From: Lentisphaeraceae bacterium | GTDB lineage: Bacteria; Verrucomicrobiota; Kiritimatiellia; RFP12; UBA1067 | Assembly: GCA_004551905.1 (NCBI GenBank) | Contig: SFPL01000029.1 | Span: 1-9,949 of the forward strand | Reading direction: 5' to 3' | Length of the DNA: 9,949 nucleotides | Shown: positions 1 to 6,461 of the stretch, piece after piece | Numbering within the stretch: the stretch's first letter is position 1 | Layout of the letters: the number at the start of each line of letters is the position of its first letter | The notes under the pieces: model-generated | Told to the model about the DNA's origin: nothing | Databases searched by the model: none | Seen by the model: the letters and a program-made list of their open reading frames with translations, nothing else | Position numbers and translations under genes: made by a program

Positions 1-80
1 CTGTCCCCGTCGGCATCCCGTCGGGTGGCTTGTCATGCCCTGAACAGGCGGTGCCGCAGGGTCTCGTCGCGCAAAACCGC

Positions 81-140
81 TTACAAATGTCCACGGCGGC
101 TCGGCGCAGCCGAGACGACGGGGGTATTTGTAATCCGTGG
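81..140. repeat. Crossing inverted repeats around a GC-rich hairpin
   Basis: TTACAAAT (81-88) is the exact inverse of ATTTGTAA (126-133), and CCACGG (91-96) is the exact inverse of CCGTGG (135-140). The two pairings cross, so they cannot form one simple hairpin: they would be alternatives or a pseudoknot. Between them lies the perfect hairpin CTCGGC-gca-GCCGAG (100-114), with no T-run after it. The block sits just upstream of the promoter at 157-185. It could be the 3' end or terminator of a gene left of the window, or a dispersed intergenic repeat. I see no supported coding sequence in 1-246. Confidence 0.35.
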
Positions 141-156
141 AGGGCTTCCGCGGCGA

Positions 157-185
157 TTGACAACTTCGGTGGGATTTGGTAATAT
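157..185 (+). promoter_or_regulatory. Sigma70-type promoter for the LRR/discoidin gene
   Basis: TTGACA (157-162) matches the -35 consensus exactly. A 17-bp spacer leads to TAATAT (180-185), preceded by TGG (177-179), which makes an extended -10. Transcription should start near 192, leaving an untranslated leader of about 55 nt before the ATG at 247. The stretch GGGATTTGGTA around the -10 recurs at the promoter at 6375-6404. Confidence 0.75.
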
Positions 186-246
186 TCATGTTAGTGAAAC
201 GGCGATCTAGCACAACTGCTAACACACTCCAAATAGGAGGAGTAAA

Positions 247-2007
247 ATGAACGCAGCCAAGAAACTCGCGTATGGTGTCGTGTTGTCTTTTGCGGTGACG
301 CTGGGCGCGACGGAGGCAAGAGCAACAGCTTCGTGGGAGACGGGACCGTTCGTCAGCTCCTCCTGGACGGCTAACCCCAGCAACATGCTCCGGACCGCAA
401 CCGTCAGCTCGTCCGAAATGGCGCAGCTTGCAGACGGACGCATGGTCGAGTTTGGGTCAAACGGCAACGTCGCCCCCAACGACGTCGTGTCCTGGACGCT
501 GGTTGACGAGGCGACCATCTACGGCGTGAATGTGTTCTCGAAATACAAAGACAGTGGCCGCGACGGCATTGACATCTCCAAGCTCGAGGTGAAGACCGCA
601 GACTCCGGCGACCAGTGGATAGATCTCGGCGCACCGGCGGTCGAGTACGCCACGATACACCTTGACGGCAAGAACATCGCTCACGACGGCATCTCCGGTA
701 CGATGTACGCGAAGTACGCGGATGCTGGCGGGGAGGCGCTGGCGACGCGAGTGAAGGCGTTCCGCATAACCTTTGGCCCCAATCAGGACAACGGCAAGAC
801 CGGCTACGGCGAGGTCGAGCTGGTCGGCGTGTCCAGCGTCGGCTGGAAGTTTAACCTCACGCGCCCGCTCACCTCGCTGGCGACCATAAGCCTCAACCCC
901 GCGCCGGACGCGAACGGCTACTATCGGGACGGAACCTCGGTCACGATGTCGTTGACTCCCGCCGAGGGTGTGACGTTCCTGCGCTGGGACGGAGACCTTC
1001 CGGAGGAACTCCTGGCCAATTCGACTGTGACCTTCACCATGGCCGGCGTCCGTACCATCAAGCCCTATCTCAGCTCGGCGACGTTCGTGTATCAGGACGG
1101 AATCATCTGCGACGGCACGCAGCAGTACCGGTTGAGCGAATCCTCCGACAATATCACCGTCTCCGGCGTCGTCGAGCTGGGCGAGGGGAATTCGGCTGAC
1201 CTCACCAAGCCGATCGCCGGCGGCAAGAAGATTACGACGATTGGGTCGAATGCATTCGCCTCCAGCGGCCTCGCCTCGCTCGTCCTGCCGAGTTCGCTTG
1301 AGCGGCTGGAGAGTCGGGCGTTCGTGAACTGCAGGTCCCTTACCAGCGTCTCGCCGATGTTCCCGGATTCGCTTGTCTACTACGGCGGCGGGTGCTTTGC
1401 CGACGCAGGCGAGTTCACGGGGAATGTCAGAATTGGCTTTGGCGTCGACGGCGCGGGCGCGCCGAAGGCGGTGACCTTTGGCATCCACGACACGGTTCGC
1501 GGGCTTCAGTTCCAGTCCCAGCCGCTCGGGCCGAACATTGAGCTCGGCCCCGGCGTGACCTCGATTCCAGCCTACACCTTCCGCAACTGCCGGAGCGTGA
1601 CCAACCTCGTCATAAGCGCGAACATGGCGACGATCGCCGCGAACGCCTTCGAGAACTTGGGTCAGAAGGTTGCCAGCGTCTACTTCGAGGGAGACAAGCC
1701 GACGATGGCCGACACTGCCTTTACGATCGTCTCCGACGGCGTTGCCTCGCGCGTCCGATTCTGCATCCCCTGGCGCGGCGGCGTCGGCTGCCCGTCGTGG
1801 GCCGCGTACACCGCCGACACCTCCAAGGTGACGCGCTGGGATTCGCTTACGGCCGAGCAGCAGGCGACGTACTGGACCAACTTCCCGCGCCAGAGCGGCG
1901 ACAAGTGGCGTCCCTACGGCATGACCGCTGCGGCTGCGGGCGGACTTCCCGCCGGCACCTGGATCGTCTGCCTGAAGAACCTGCCCACGGTCATCTACAT
2001 CCACTAA
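247..2007 (+). CDS. Secreted discoidin-like / BspA-type leucine-rich repeat protein
   Basis: This 586-residue protein is probably exported and acts at the cell surface or outside the cell in binding. No catalytic motif is visible. Residues 1-26 form a signal peptide: two lysines, a hydrophobic stretch and an A-R-A cleavage site. Residues about 28-198 resemble an F5/8 type C (discoidin) beta-sandwich, ending in the typical YGEVELVG. Residues about 212-272 resemble a divergent InlB-type B repeat, with GVTFLRWDGD. Residues about 322-365 and 428-480 are LRR_5 (BspA-like) repeats with the pattern I-xx-NAF-xx-xxL-xx-L-x-LP. The tail (500-586) is unassigned. AGGAGG at 235-240, 6 nt from the ATG, fixes the start, and a strong promoter lies at 157-185. 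The ligand cannot be read from sequence; glycan or host-glycoprotein binding is inference from the families. Confidence 0.85.
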   Translation: MNAAKKLAYGVVLSFAVTLGATEARATASWETGPFVSSSWTANPSNMLRTATVSSSEMAQLADGRMVEFGSNGNVAPNDVVSWTLVDEATIYGVNVFSKYKDSGRDGIDISKLEVKTADSGDQWIDLGAPAVEYATIHLDGKNIAHDGISGTMYAKYADAGGEALATRVKAFRITFGPNQDNGKTGYGEVELVGVSSVGWKFNLTRPLTSLATISLNPAPDANGYYRDGTSVTMSLTPAEGVTFLRWDGDLPEELLANSTVTFTMAGVRTIKPYLSSATFVYQDGIICDGTQQYRLSESSDNITVSGVVELGEGNSADLTKPIAGGKKITTIGSNAFASSGLASLVLPSSLERLESRAFVNCRSLTSVSPMFPDSLVYYGGGCFADAGEFTGNVRIGFGVDGAGAPKAVTFGIHDTVRGLQFQSQPLGPNIELGPGVTSIPAYTFRNCRSVTNLVISANMATIAANAFENLGQKVASVYFEGDKPTMADTAFTIVSDGVASRVRFCIPWRGGVGCPSWAAYTADTSKVTRWDSLTAEQQATYWTNFPRQSGDKWRPYGMTAAAAGGLPAGTWIVCLKNLPTVIYIH

Positions 2008-2013
2008 TCATCC

Positions 2014-2038
2014 GCGGCAGATTGCGCGGCAGATTGCG
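2014..2038. repeat. Perfect tandem 12-bp repeat upstream of the synthetase promoter
   Basis: GCGGCAGATTGC occurs twice back to back (2014-2025 and 2026-2037), and the following G extends the match by one base. It lies about 40-65 bp upstream of the -10 at 2080-2085, a normal place for an activator or repressor site. It is outside both neighbouring genes. It may be an operator or merely a slippage duplication. Confidence 0.6.
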
Positions 2039-2076
2039 TCACGTAGCATTTTGTTACGAACGGGCGCGGCGGAATA

Positions 2077-2085
2077 TGGTATAAT
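2077..2085 (+). promoter_or_regulatory. Extended -10 promoter for leader and acyl-CoA synthetase
   Basis: TATAAT (2080-2085) is a perfect -10 preceded by TGG (2077-2079), an extended -10. No good -35 stands at 16-18 bp; TTGTTA at 2051-2056 is 23 bp away, which is too far. Transcription should start near 2091-2092, giving a leader of about 190 nt before the synthetase ATG. That leader holds the small reading frame and the terminator hairpin described next. Confidence 0.65.
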
Positions 2086-2097
2086 ACGCGCCAACAG

Positions 2098-2175
2098 ATG
2101 AAAAACCGTTTCGCCATTCGAATTATTATTACACGGCCTGGTGGTCTAACGCCAGCCGCGTGTTCCGTCGCCTGA
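2098..2175 (+). CDS. Candidate isoleucine-rich leader peptide
   Basis: This is a 25-codon frame, ATG at 2098 to TGA at 2173-2175. Residues 7-12 read IRIIIT: four of codons 7-11 are ATT (Ile), three of them consecutive (2122-2130), followed by ACA (Thr). It starts only about 6 nt after the predicted transcription start and has no Shine-Dalgarno sequence, so it would be translated as a nearly leaderless message. It is followed 30 nt later by an intrinsic-terminator hairpin, the arrangement of amino-acid attenuators such as ilv and thr. The gene downstream is not an Ile or Thr biosynthesis gene, which argues for caution. A chance small frame is the main alternative. Confidence 0.4.
   Translation: MKNRFAIRIIITRPGGLTPAACSVA
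2136..2156 (+). promoter_or_regulatory. Leader hairpin that can also pair with the terminator
   Basis: CTGGTG (2138-2143) pairs with CGCCAG (2149-2154) around the loop GTCTAA, with one G-T pair; flanking GG/CC can extend it past a bulged C. The segment GTGGTCT (2141-2147), partly inside this hairpin, is also exactly complementary to AGACCAC (2209-2215), the core of the terminator's left arm. With two wobble and two further pairs the alternative helix spans 2137-2147 with 2209-2219. Forming it would prevent the terminator. A further small hairpin, GCCTG-aaga-CAGGC (2170-2183), covers the stop codon of the leader peptide. Confidence 0.45.
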
Positions 2176-2204
2176 AGACAGGCAGGGCGAAACCGAAGGG
2201 CAGG

Positions 2205-2241
2205 ACGCAGACCACTGGGGCGGCCGGTGGTCTGTGTTTTT
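2205..2241 (+). terminator. Intrinsic terminator or attenuator upstream of the synthetase
   Basis: ACGCAGACCAC (2205-2215) pairs with GTGGTCTGTGT (2227-2237) over 11 pairs, one of them G-T. The stem continues inward with a T-G and two G-C pairs to a 5-nt loop. Five T residues (2237-2241) follow. This is a textbook intrinsic terminator, placed 150 nt after a promoter and 42 nt before the synthetase ATG. In that position it most simply reduces or conditions read-through. If it were not regulated, the synthetase would need another promoter in the 42 nt after it, and I see none. Confidence 0.75.
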
Positions 2242-2282
2242 CTACACAGCGGAATTCAGTCAAAAAGGAAAGGCAAGAGAAG

Positions 2283-4538
2283 ATGAACGAACTACTCAGG
2301 GGCATGGCCGCGCGTATCAAGGAACTGCGCGAGATCGGCGGCAAGTCGCCGTCGGAGATGGCCCGCCTCACTGGCGTGGACGAGCGGGACTACCTCGCGA
2401 TCGAGGCGGGGACGATGGATCCCCCGTTCACCTTCCTGCACAAGTGCTCGCTGGCGTTCGGCGTGGACATCAACGCGCTCCTCGAGGGCCACACCGCCAA
2501 GCTCTCGCACTTCCAGGTCTGCCGCGCCGGACAGGGCCCAGTGACGGTGAACGAGCGAGGCATCCTCATCCGCAACATGGCCGCGATGTTCAAGGGCCGG
2601 CTCGCCACGCCGTACTACGTGACCTACGACTACGACGAGCGCGAGCAGCGCGCGCCGATCCACACCACCACCCACGCCGGACAGGAGTTCGACTTCGTCG
2701 TCTCCGGCTCGATGCGGGTGAAGGTGGGCGACCACGAGGAGACGCTGAACGCGGGCGACTCGATCTTCTACAAGTCCTCCACGCCCCACGGCATGGTGGC
2801 GGTCGGCGGCAAGAGCTGCTCCTTCATCGCGATGATCATGGCCGGCGACGCCGAGGAGCAGGCGCAGACGATGGTGAGGATGCGCCGGCGCAAGCCCAAC
2901 GAGCCGCTGCTCGCCGAGAAGTTCGTCAAGTGCGAGGAGGACGGCGACGGCAAGCTCGTCCACATCCGCTACGAGCACGATGACGAGTTCAACTTCGCGT
3001 TCGACATCGTGGACGAGATCGCGAAGAAGGACCCGAACCGCCTGGCGATGCTGCACGTCTCGGCGCACATGCGCGAGCGGCGCTTCACCTTCAAGGACAT
3101 GATGGAGCAGTCCAACCGCGTCGCCAACTACCTGAAGTCGCTCGGGATCGGCAAGGGCGACAAGGTGATGCTGATCCTGAAGCGCCACTTCCAGTTCTGG
3201 CCGACGATGCTCGCCTGCCACAAGCTCGGCGCGGTGGCGATTCCCGCGACGAGCCAGCTCAAGGCGCACGACCTCACCTACCGGTTCAAGGCGGGCGACG
3301 TGAAGGCGATTTTCTGCACCGGCGACGGCGACGTCGCGATCGAGGCCGACGCCGCGGAGAAGGAGATCGGCGTGAAGCTCGCCAAGGTGCTCGTCTACGG
3401 CAAGCGCGAGGGCTGGCATGACTACAACGCCGAGGTGCCGGGATTCTCCGACGTCTTCGAGCGGACCGCCGACTCGCCGCAGGGCAACGACCCAATGCTC
3501 ATGTTCTTCACCAGCGGCACCACCGGCTACCCGAAGATGGCGCTCCACAGCTGCAAGTACGCGCTCGGCCACTTTGTGACCGCGAAGTACTGGCACCTCG
3601 TGGAGCGCGACGGGCTCCACTTCACCATCTCCGAAACCGGCTGGGGCAAGGCGCTCTGGGGCAAGTTCTACGGCCAGTGGCTCTGCGAGGGCGCGGTGTT
3701 CACCTACGACTTCGAGCGCTTCGACGCCGAGAAGGTGCTGCCGATGTTCGAGAAGTACAACATCACGACGTTCTGTGCGCCGCCGACCATCTACCGCATG
3801 CTGATCAAGGAGGACATCTCGAAGTACGACTTCACCTCCGTCCGGCACGCGACGACGGCGGGCGAGGCGCTGAACCCGGAGGTCTGGACCCAGTTCGAAC
3901 GCGCGACGGGGCTGGAGATTGCGGAGGGCTTTGGCCAGACCGAGACCACGCTCTCGCTCGCCAACCTGCTCGGCGACGAGCTCGAGCCTGGCTCGATGGG
4001 CAAGCCGGTGCCGGACTACGGAGTCGACCTCGTCGACGCAGACGGCAACCCGGTGCCACCCGGCGAGAACGGCGAGATCGTCATCCGCACCGACCGGAAG
4101 AACCCGCATCCCGGCATCTTCCTCGGCTACTACAATGACGAGGAGAAGACCGACGAGGTGTGGCGCGGCGGCTTCTACCACACCGGCGACCTCGCGTGGA
4201 AGGATGAGAACGGATATTACCACTACGTCGGCCGCGCCGACGACGTCATCAAGTCGTCCGGCTACCGCATCGGCCCGGCGGAGATCGAGAACGTCATCAT
4301 GGAGCTGCCGTTCGTCCTCGAGTGCGGCGTTTCCGCCGCGCCGGACCCGGTGCGCGGCCAGGTGGTGAAGGCGTCGATCGTGCTGGTGAAGGGCGTGCAG
4401 GGCACCGACACCCTGAAGCAGGAGGTGCAGCGCTACGTCAAGGAGCACACCGCCCCCTACAAGTATCCGCGCATCGTCGTATTCAAGGACGAGCTTCCCA
4501 AGACCATCAGCGGAAAGATACAGAGGAACCTGCTGTAG
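2283..4538 (+). CDS. XRE-cupin-acyl-CoA synthetase fusion
   Basis: This 751-residue protein should activate a carboxylic acid to its CoA ester through an acyl-AMP. Residues about 10-68 are an XRE-type helix-turn-helix. Residues about 125-175 are a cupin: H131, E135 and G142 fit motif 1, and GDS followed by TPHG at 167-170 fits motif 2. The rest is an ANL adenylating enzyme: P-loop TSGTTGYPK (410-418), GFGQTET (549-555), YHTGD (632-636), GRADDVIKSSGYRIG (650-664), and the C-terminal PKTISGKI, whose Lys745 is the usual catalytic lysine. The motif ETGWGKA (451-457) resembles medium-chain (ACSM-like) enzymes. XRE-cupin pairs are usually separate regulators, so the fusion suggests an enzyme that may also bind DNA. 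I chose ATG 2283, with AAGGAAAGG at 2265-2273; the frame is open back to GTG 2160, but that would translate the terminator hairpin. The acid used is unknown. Confidence 0.85.
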   Translation: MNELLRGMAARIKELREIGGKSPSEMARLTGVDERDYLAIEAGTMDPPFTFLHKCSLAFGVDINALLEGHTAKLSHFQVCRAGQGPVTVNERGILIRNMAAMFKGRLATPYYVTYDYDEREQRAPIHTTTHAGQEFDFVVSGSMRVKVGDHEETLNAGDSIFYKSSTPHGMVAVGGKSCSFIAMIMAGDAEEQAQTMVRMRRRKPNEPLLAEKFVKCEEDGDGKLVHIRYEHDDEFNFAFDIVDEIAKKDPNRLAMLHVSAHMRERRFTFKDMMEQSNRVANYLKSLGIGKGDKVMLILKRHFQFWPTMLACHKLGAVAIPATSQLKAHDLTYRFKAGDVKAIFCTGDGDVAIEADAAEKEIGVKLAKVLVYGKREGWHDYNAEVPGFSDVFERTADSPQGNDPMLMFFTSGTTGYPKMALHSCKYALGHFVTAKYWHLVERDGLHFTISETGWGKALWGKFYGQWLCEGAVFTYDFERFDAEKVLPMFEKYNITTFCAPPTIYRMLIKEDISKYDFTSVRHATTAGEALNPEVWTQFERATGLEIAEGFGQTETTLSLANLLGDELEPGSMGKPVPDYGVDLVDADGNPVPPGENGEIVIRTDRKNPHPGIFLGYYNDEEKTDEVWRGGFYHTGDLAWKDENGYYHYVGRADDVIKSSGYRIGPAEIENVIMELPFVLECGVSAAPDPVRGQVVKASIVLVKGVQGTDTLKQEVQRYVKEHTAPYKYPRIVVFKDELPKTISGKIQRNLL

Positions 4539-4716
4539 TCGCCGTATGAGCGCGTTCGCAGCCAGCTTTGGCCTCATTATTGCGCCACGTGGGTCGAGAT
4601 CCGCCGAGGAGGCTGTCGCGTAGCTGCCAGCAGACCGAATCGAAGACACCAAGGACGCGGATCGCAGGAAACGGAGGTTCTCGTCTTTCGTTTCGCGCGG
4701 TCCACAAGGAGATAAG

Positions 4717-6183
4717 ATGAACAGAACGAAGGCATGCGAGAACAAGATGTCAATGACACTGGCCGTCGCCATCGCGGCAGCTGGCACTGCCCTCGGAGCC
4801 GAATGGCCAGATGTCGATTTCGGCGCGGACCTCCGCATCAGACAGGAGATAATGGGCAACCTTCCCGGGCTCCCGGGCGATGCGTATTCGCTGACCCCGT
4901 CGGTCAGGGCGAAGTCTCGCAACCAGCTGCGCATACGCCCGAGGGTCTGGATGTCGCTGGAGTCCGGCCCGTTCTCGCTGTACACCAGGCTAGCAGACGA
5001 ATTCCGCTTCTATCCGACGCTGGACACCCCGCGCCGCAGCCAGCCGTACCACTTCCCCGACGAGGTGTTCCTCGACAATCTGTATGTCGAAGGCCGTGGG
5101 CTTGAATGGGACGCGCTGGTGGCGGCGGGGGTGACGGCGGTGGACTTCCGCATAGGACGGCAGGATCTGTGCGAGGGAGGGCACTCCGTGTTCGGTCTCG
5201 ACCGCATCATCGTCGAGGGAACGCCGACCGACGGCTCCCGCGACTTCTACTCCGACATGGTCAGGACGCGGCTTCATTTCGGGGAGTCGCGCCGCCTCGA
5301 CGTCTTCGCGCTGTACGACAGCGGACGCAACGACATACGCTGGGGGACGGCCGCCAGCAGGGGCCGGTCGCTGAACTGCATAAACATGTCCGACACCAGC
5401 GACCTCGACGAATGGGGCGGCGGCTTCGTCTATTCGCAGGAGGCGCTCGGCGGTTCGCTTCCGTTCAAGGTGTACACGGTGTTCAAGCGGACGGAGGCGC
5501 ACACGACGGAGAAGCCGGAGCCGCGGACGCGCTCCGCGAGGGAGATAGCGACGCTGGGGATATGGGCCGAACCGCGCTTCTGCGACGAGTGGGGCCTCGA
5601 GTTCGAGGGTGCGAAGCAGTTCGGGCGGATCGTGGACGGAAACCGCGCGGCCGGCGGCTGGATGGTGCACTCGGAGCTGAAGTATCACGCGGATGCGCTT
5701 TTCGGCTGCAGAAGTGTGCTGTCGACGGCCCTGACGTACTATTCCGGCGACAGGCACTGGACGGGCGACGATGACGACGACAAGTCGTGGGACCCGATGT
5801 GGGCCCGCTACACGCAGGACAGCGAAATGCTCGTCTACGGAAGCCTCTACGAGAACTGCTGGTGGTCGAACATGATATACGTCAAGGCCAAGCTGACCAT
5901 GAGCTTCGGCCCGCGGCACGGCCTTTACCTGTATTCGGGCCCGATGTTCGCGGCGGAGCAGGACGGGCTGGGCCGCACCGACGGCGGCGGCTCGCGCTAC
6001 AAGGGGCTGCTCACGGCGGCGCGGTACGACTTTCCGATTCTGCTGGCGAAGCCCGGCGGCATAGGCGCCGACAGGCTCGAAATCGTCGCTCATGTCATCG
6101 GCGAGCTGTTCAATCCCGGCGGATACTACGAAAGCAGCAAGCCGGCCTTCTTCTTCCGCTGGCAGGTGGAGTTCAAGTTCTGA
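4717..6183 (+). CDS. Outer-membrane beta-barrel protein, alginate-export (AlgE)-like
   Basis: This 488-residue protein probably forms an outer-membrane channel. The start is fixed by AAGGAG (4706-4711), 5 nt before the ATG. A signal peptide ends at about residue 28 (ALGA then EW). The mature part alternates short amphipathic strands and turns, as barrels do, and ends in FKF, the C-terminal aromatic signature of outer-membrane proteins. Residues 68-100 (RNQLRIRPRVWMSLESG and the strand after), IGRQD near 146-150 and the DGSRDFYSD segment (172-180) resemble the alginate-export porin family. Family membership does not prove alginate as the substrate. It lies 178 nt after the synthetase. I see neither a convincing promoter nor a terminator in that gap, so it may share the upstream transcript. 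The gap holds only the 8-bp palindrome CCACGTGG (4585-4592). Confidence 0.7.
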   Translation: MNRTKACENKMSMTLAVAIAAAGTALGAEWPDVDFGADLRIRQEIMGNLPGLPGDAYSLTPSVRAKSRNQLRIRPRVWMSLESGPFSLYTRLADEFRFYPTLDTPRRSQPYHFPDEVFLDNLYVEGRGLEWDALVAAGVTAVDFRIGRQDLCEGGHSVFGLDRIIVEGTPTDGSRDFYSDMVRTRLHFGESRRLDVFALYDSGRNDIRWGTAASRGRSLNCINMSDTSDLDEWGGGFVYSQEALGGSLPFKVYTVFKRTEAHTTEKPEPRTRSAREIATLGIWAEPRFCDEWGLEFEGAKQFGRIVDGNRAAGGWMVHSELKYHADALFGCRSVLSTALTYYSGDRHWTGDDDDDKSWDPMWARYTQDSEMLVYGSLYENCWWSNMIYVKAKLTMSFGPRHGLYLYSGPMFAAEQDGLGRTDGGGSRYKGLLTAARYDFPILLAKPGGIGADRLEIVAHVIGELFNPGGYYESSKPAFFFRWQVEFKF

Positions 6184-6226
6184 CGCCGCACGGGGGCCGC
6201 TCTTCGAGGCTCAACATTCGCCTGTC

Positions 6227-6281
6227 GCGAAGCGATAAGGTCGCCTGAGCGAAGCGAACCCCGCAGGGGCCGCAAGGGGCC
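6227..6281. repeat. GC-rich spacer with repeated GCGAAGCGA and small hairpins
   Basis: GCGAAGCGA occurs at 6227-6235 and 6249-6257. It is followed by the hairpin CCCC-gca-GGGG (6259-6269) and a GGCC-gcaagg-GGCC repeat (6268-6281). No T-run follows, so this is not a classical intrinsic terminator, though it could end the porin transcript with Rho or act as a dispersed intergenic repeat. I see no coding sequence between 6184 and 6461. Confidence 0.35.
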
Positions 6282-6374
6282 GAGCGACGCAGACGAGATC
6301 CTTGAGAGGAACGAGCTGATGGCGCGGTAGATTTCGCAAAATGAAAAATCGTGAAACTTCAGCTTGCGCTGGAC

Positions 6375-6404
6375 TTGACCGCCAGGTGAGGGATTTGGTA
6401 TACT
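6375..6404 (+). promoter_or_regulatory. Sigma70-type promoter for the GH42-like gene
   Basis: TTGACC (6375-6380), an 18-bp spacer and TATACT (6399-6404) with TGG just before it make a strong extended -10 promoter. Transcription should start near 6411, about 50 nt before the ATG at 6462. The GGGATTTGGTA stretch matches the promoter of the first gene. Confidence 0.75.
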
Positions 6405-6425
6405 GCGACGACAAGGACAGATCAA

Positions 6426-6443
6426 GACGTGACGGGTCACGTC
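6426..6443. promoter_or_regulatory. 18-bp palindrome, candidate operator
   Basis: GACGTGACGGGTCACGTC consists of two perfect 8-bp arms around GG. It begins about 15 bp after the predicted transcription start and ends before the ribosome site of the GH42-like gene, where a bound repressor would block transcription. As RNA it could form a 6-bp hairpin with the loop ACGGGT. The regulator is unknown; LacI- and GntR-type repressors bind sites of this size, but the sequence alone does not choose one. Confidence 0.55.
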
Positions 6444-6461
6444 GTGAAAGGACAACGAGAG

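Noticed and set aside
25..210. 61-residue frame at the left edge
   Set aside because: It runs through the inverted repeats and the whole promoter at 157-185, and has no recognisable domain.
457..2004. 515-residue - strand frame opposite the LRR protein
   Set aside because: Same shadow effect; the + strand frame has a signal peptide, ribosome site, promoter and known domains.
2136..2240. Cobalamin riboswitch, T-box or tRNA in the synthetase leader
   Set aside because: The words ACCACTG and GGTGG are present, but the conserved B12-box context, T-box AGGGTGG-ACCGCG and a tRNA T-arm are all missing.
2160..2282. GTG start at 2160 giving the synthetase 41 extra residues
   Set aside because: The extension would translate the leader hairpins and terminator, is rich in basic residues with no family resemblance, and lacks a ribosome site. 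ATG 2283 starts right before the HTH domain.
2292..4985. Very long open frame on the - strand opposite the synthetase
   Set aside because: It is a shadow of a GC-rich gene: low-complexity R/L/V/H composition, no domain, and it spans two clear + strand genes.
6429..6461. GTG start at 6429 for the GH42-like protein
   Set aside because: It lies within the 18-bp palindrome and has no ribosome site; ATG 6462 has AAAGGA at a 9-nt spacing.
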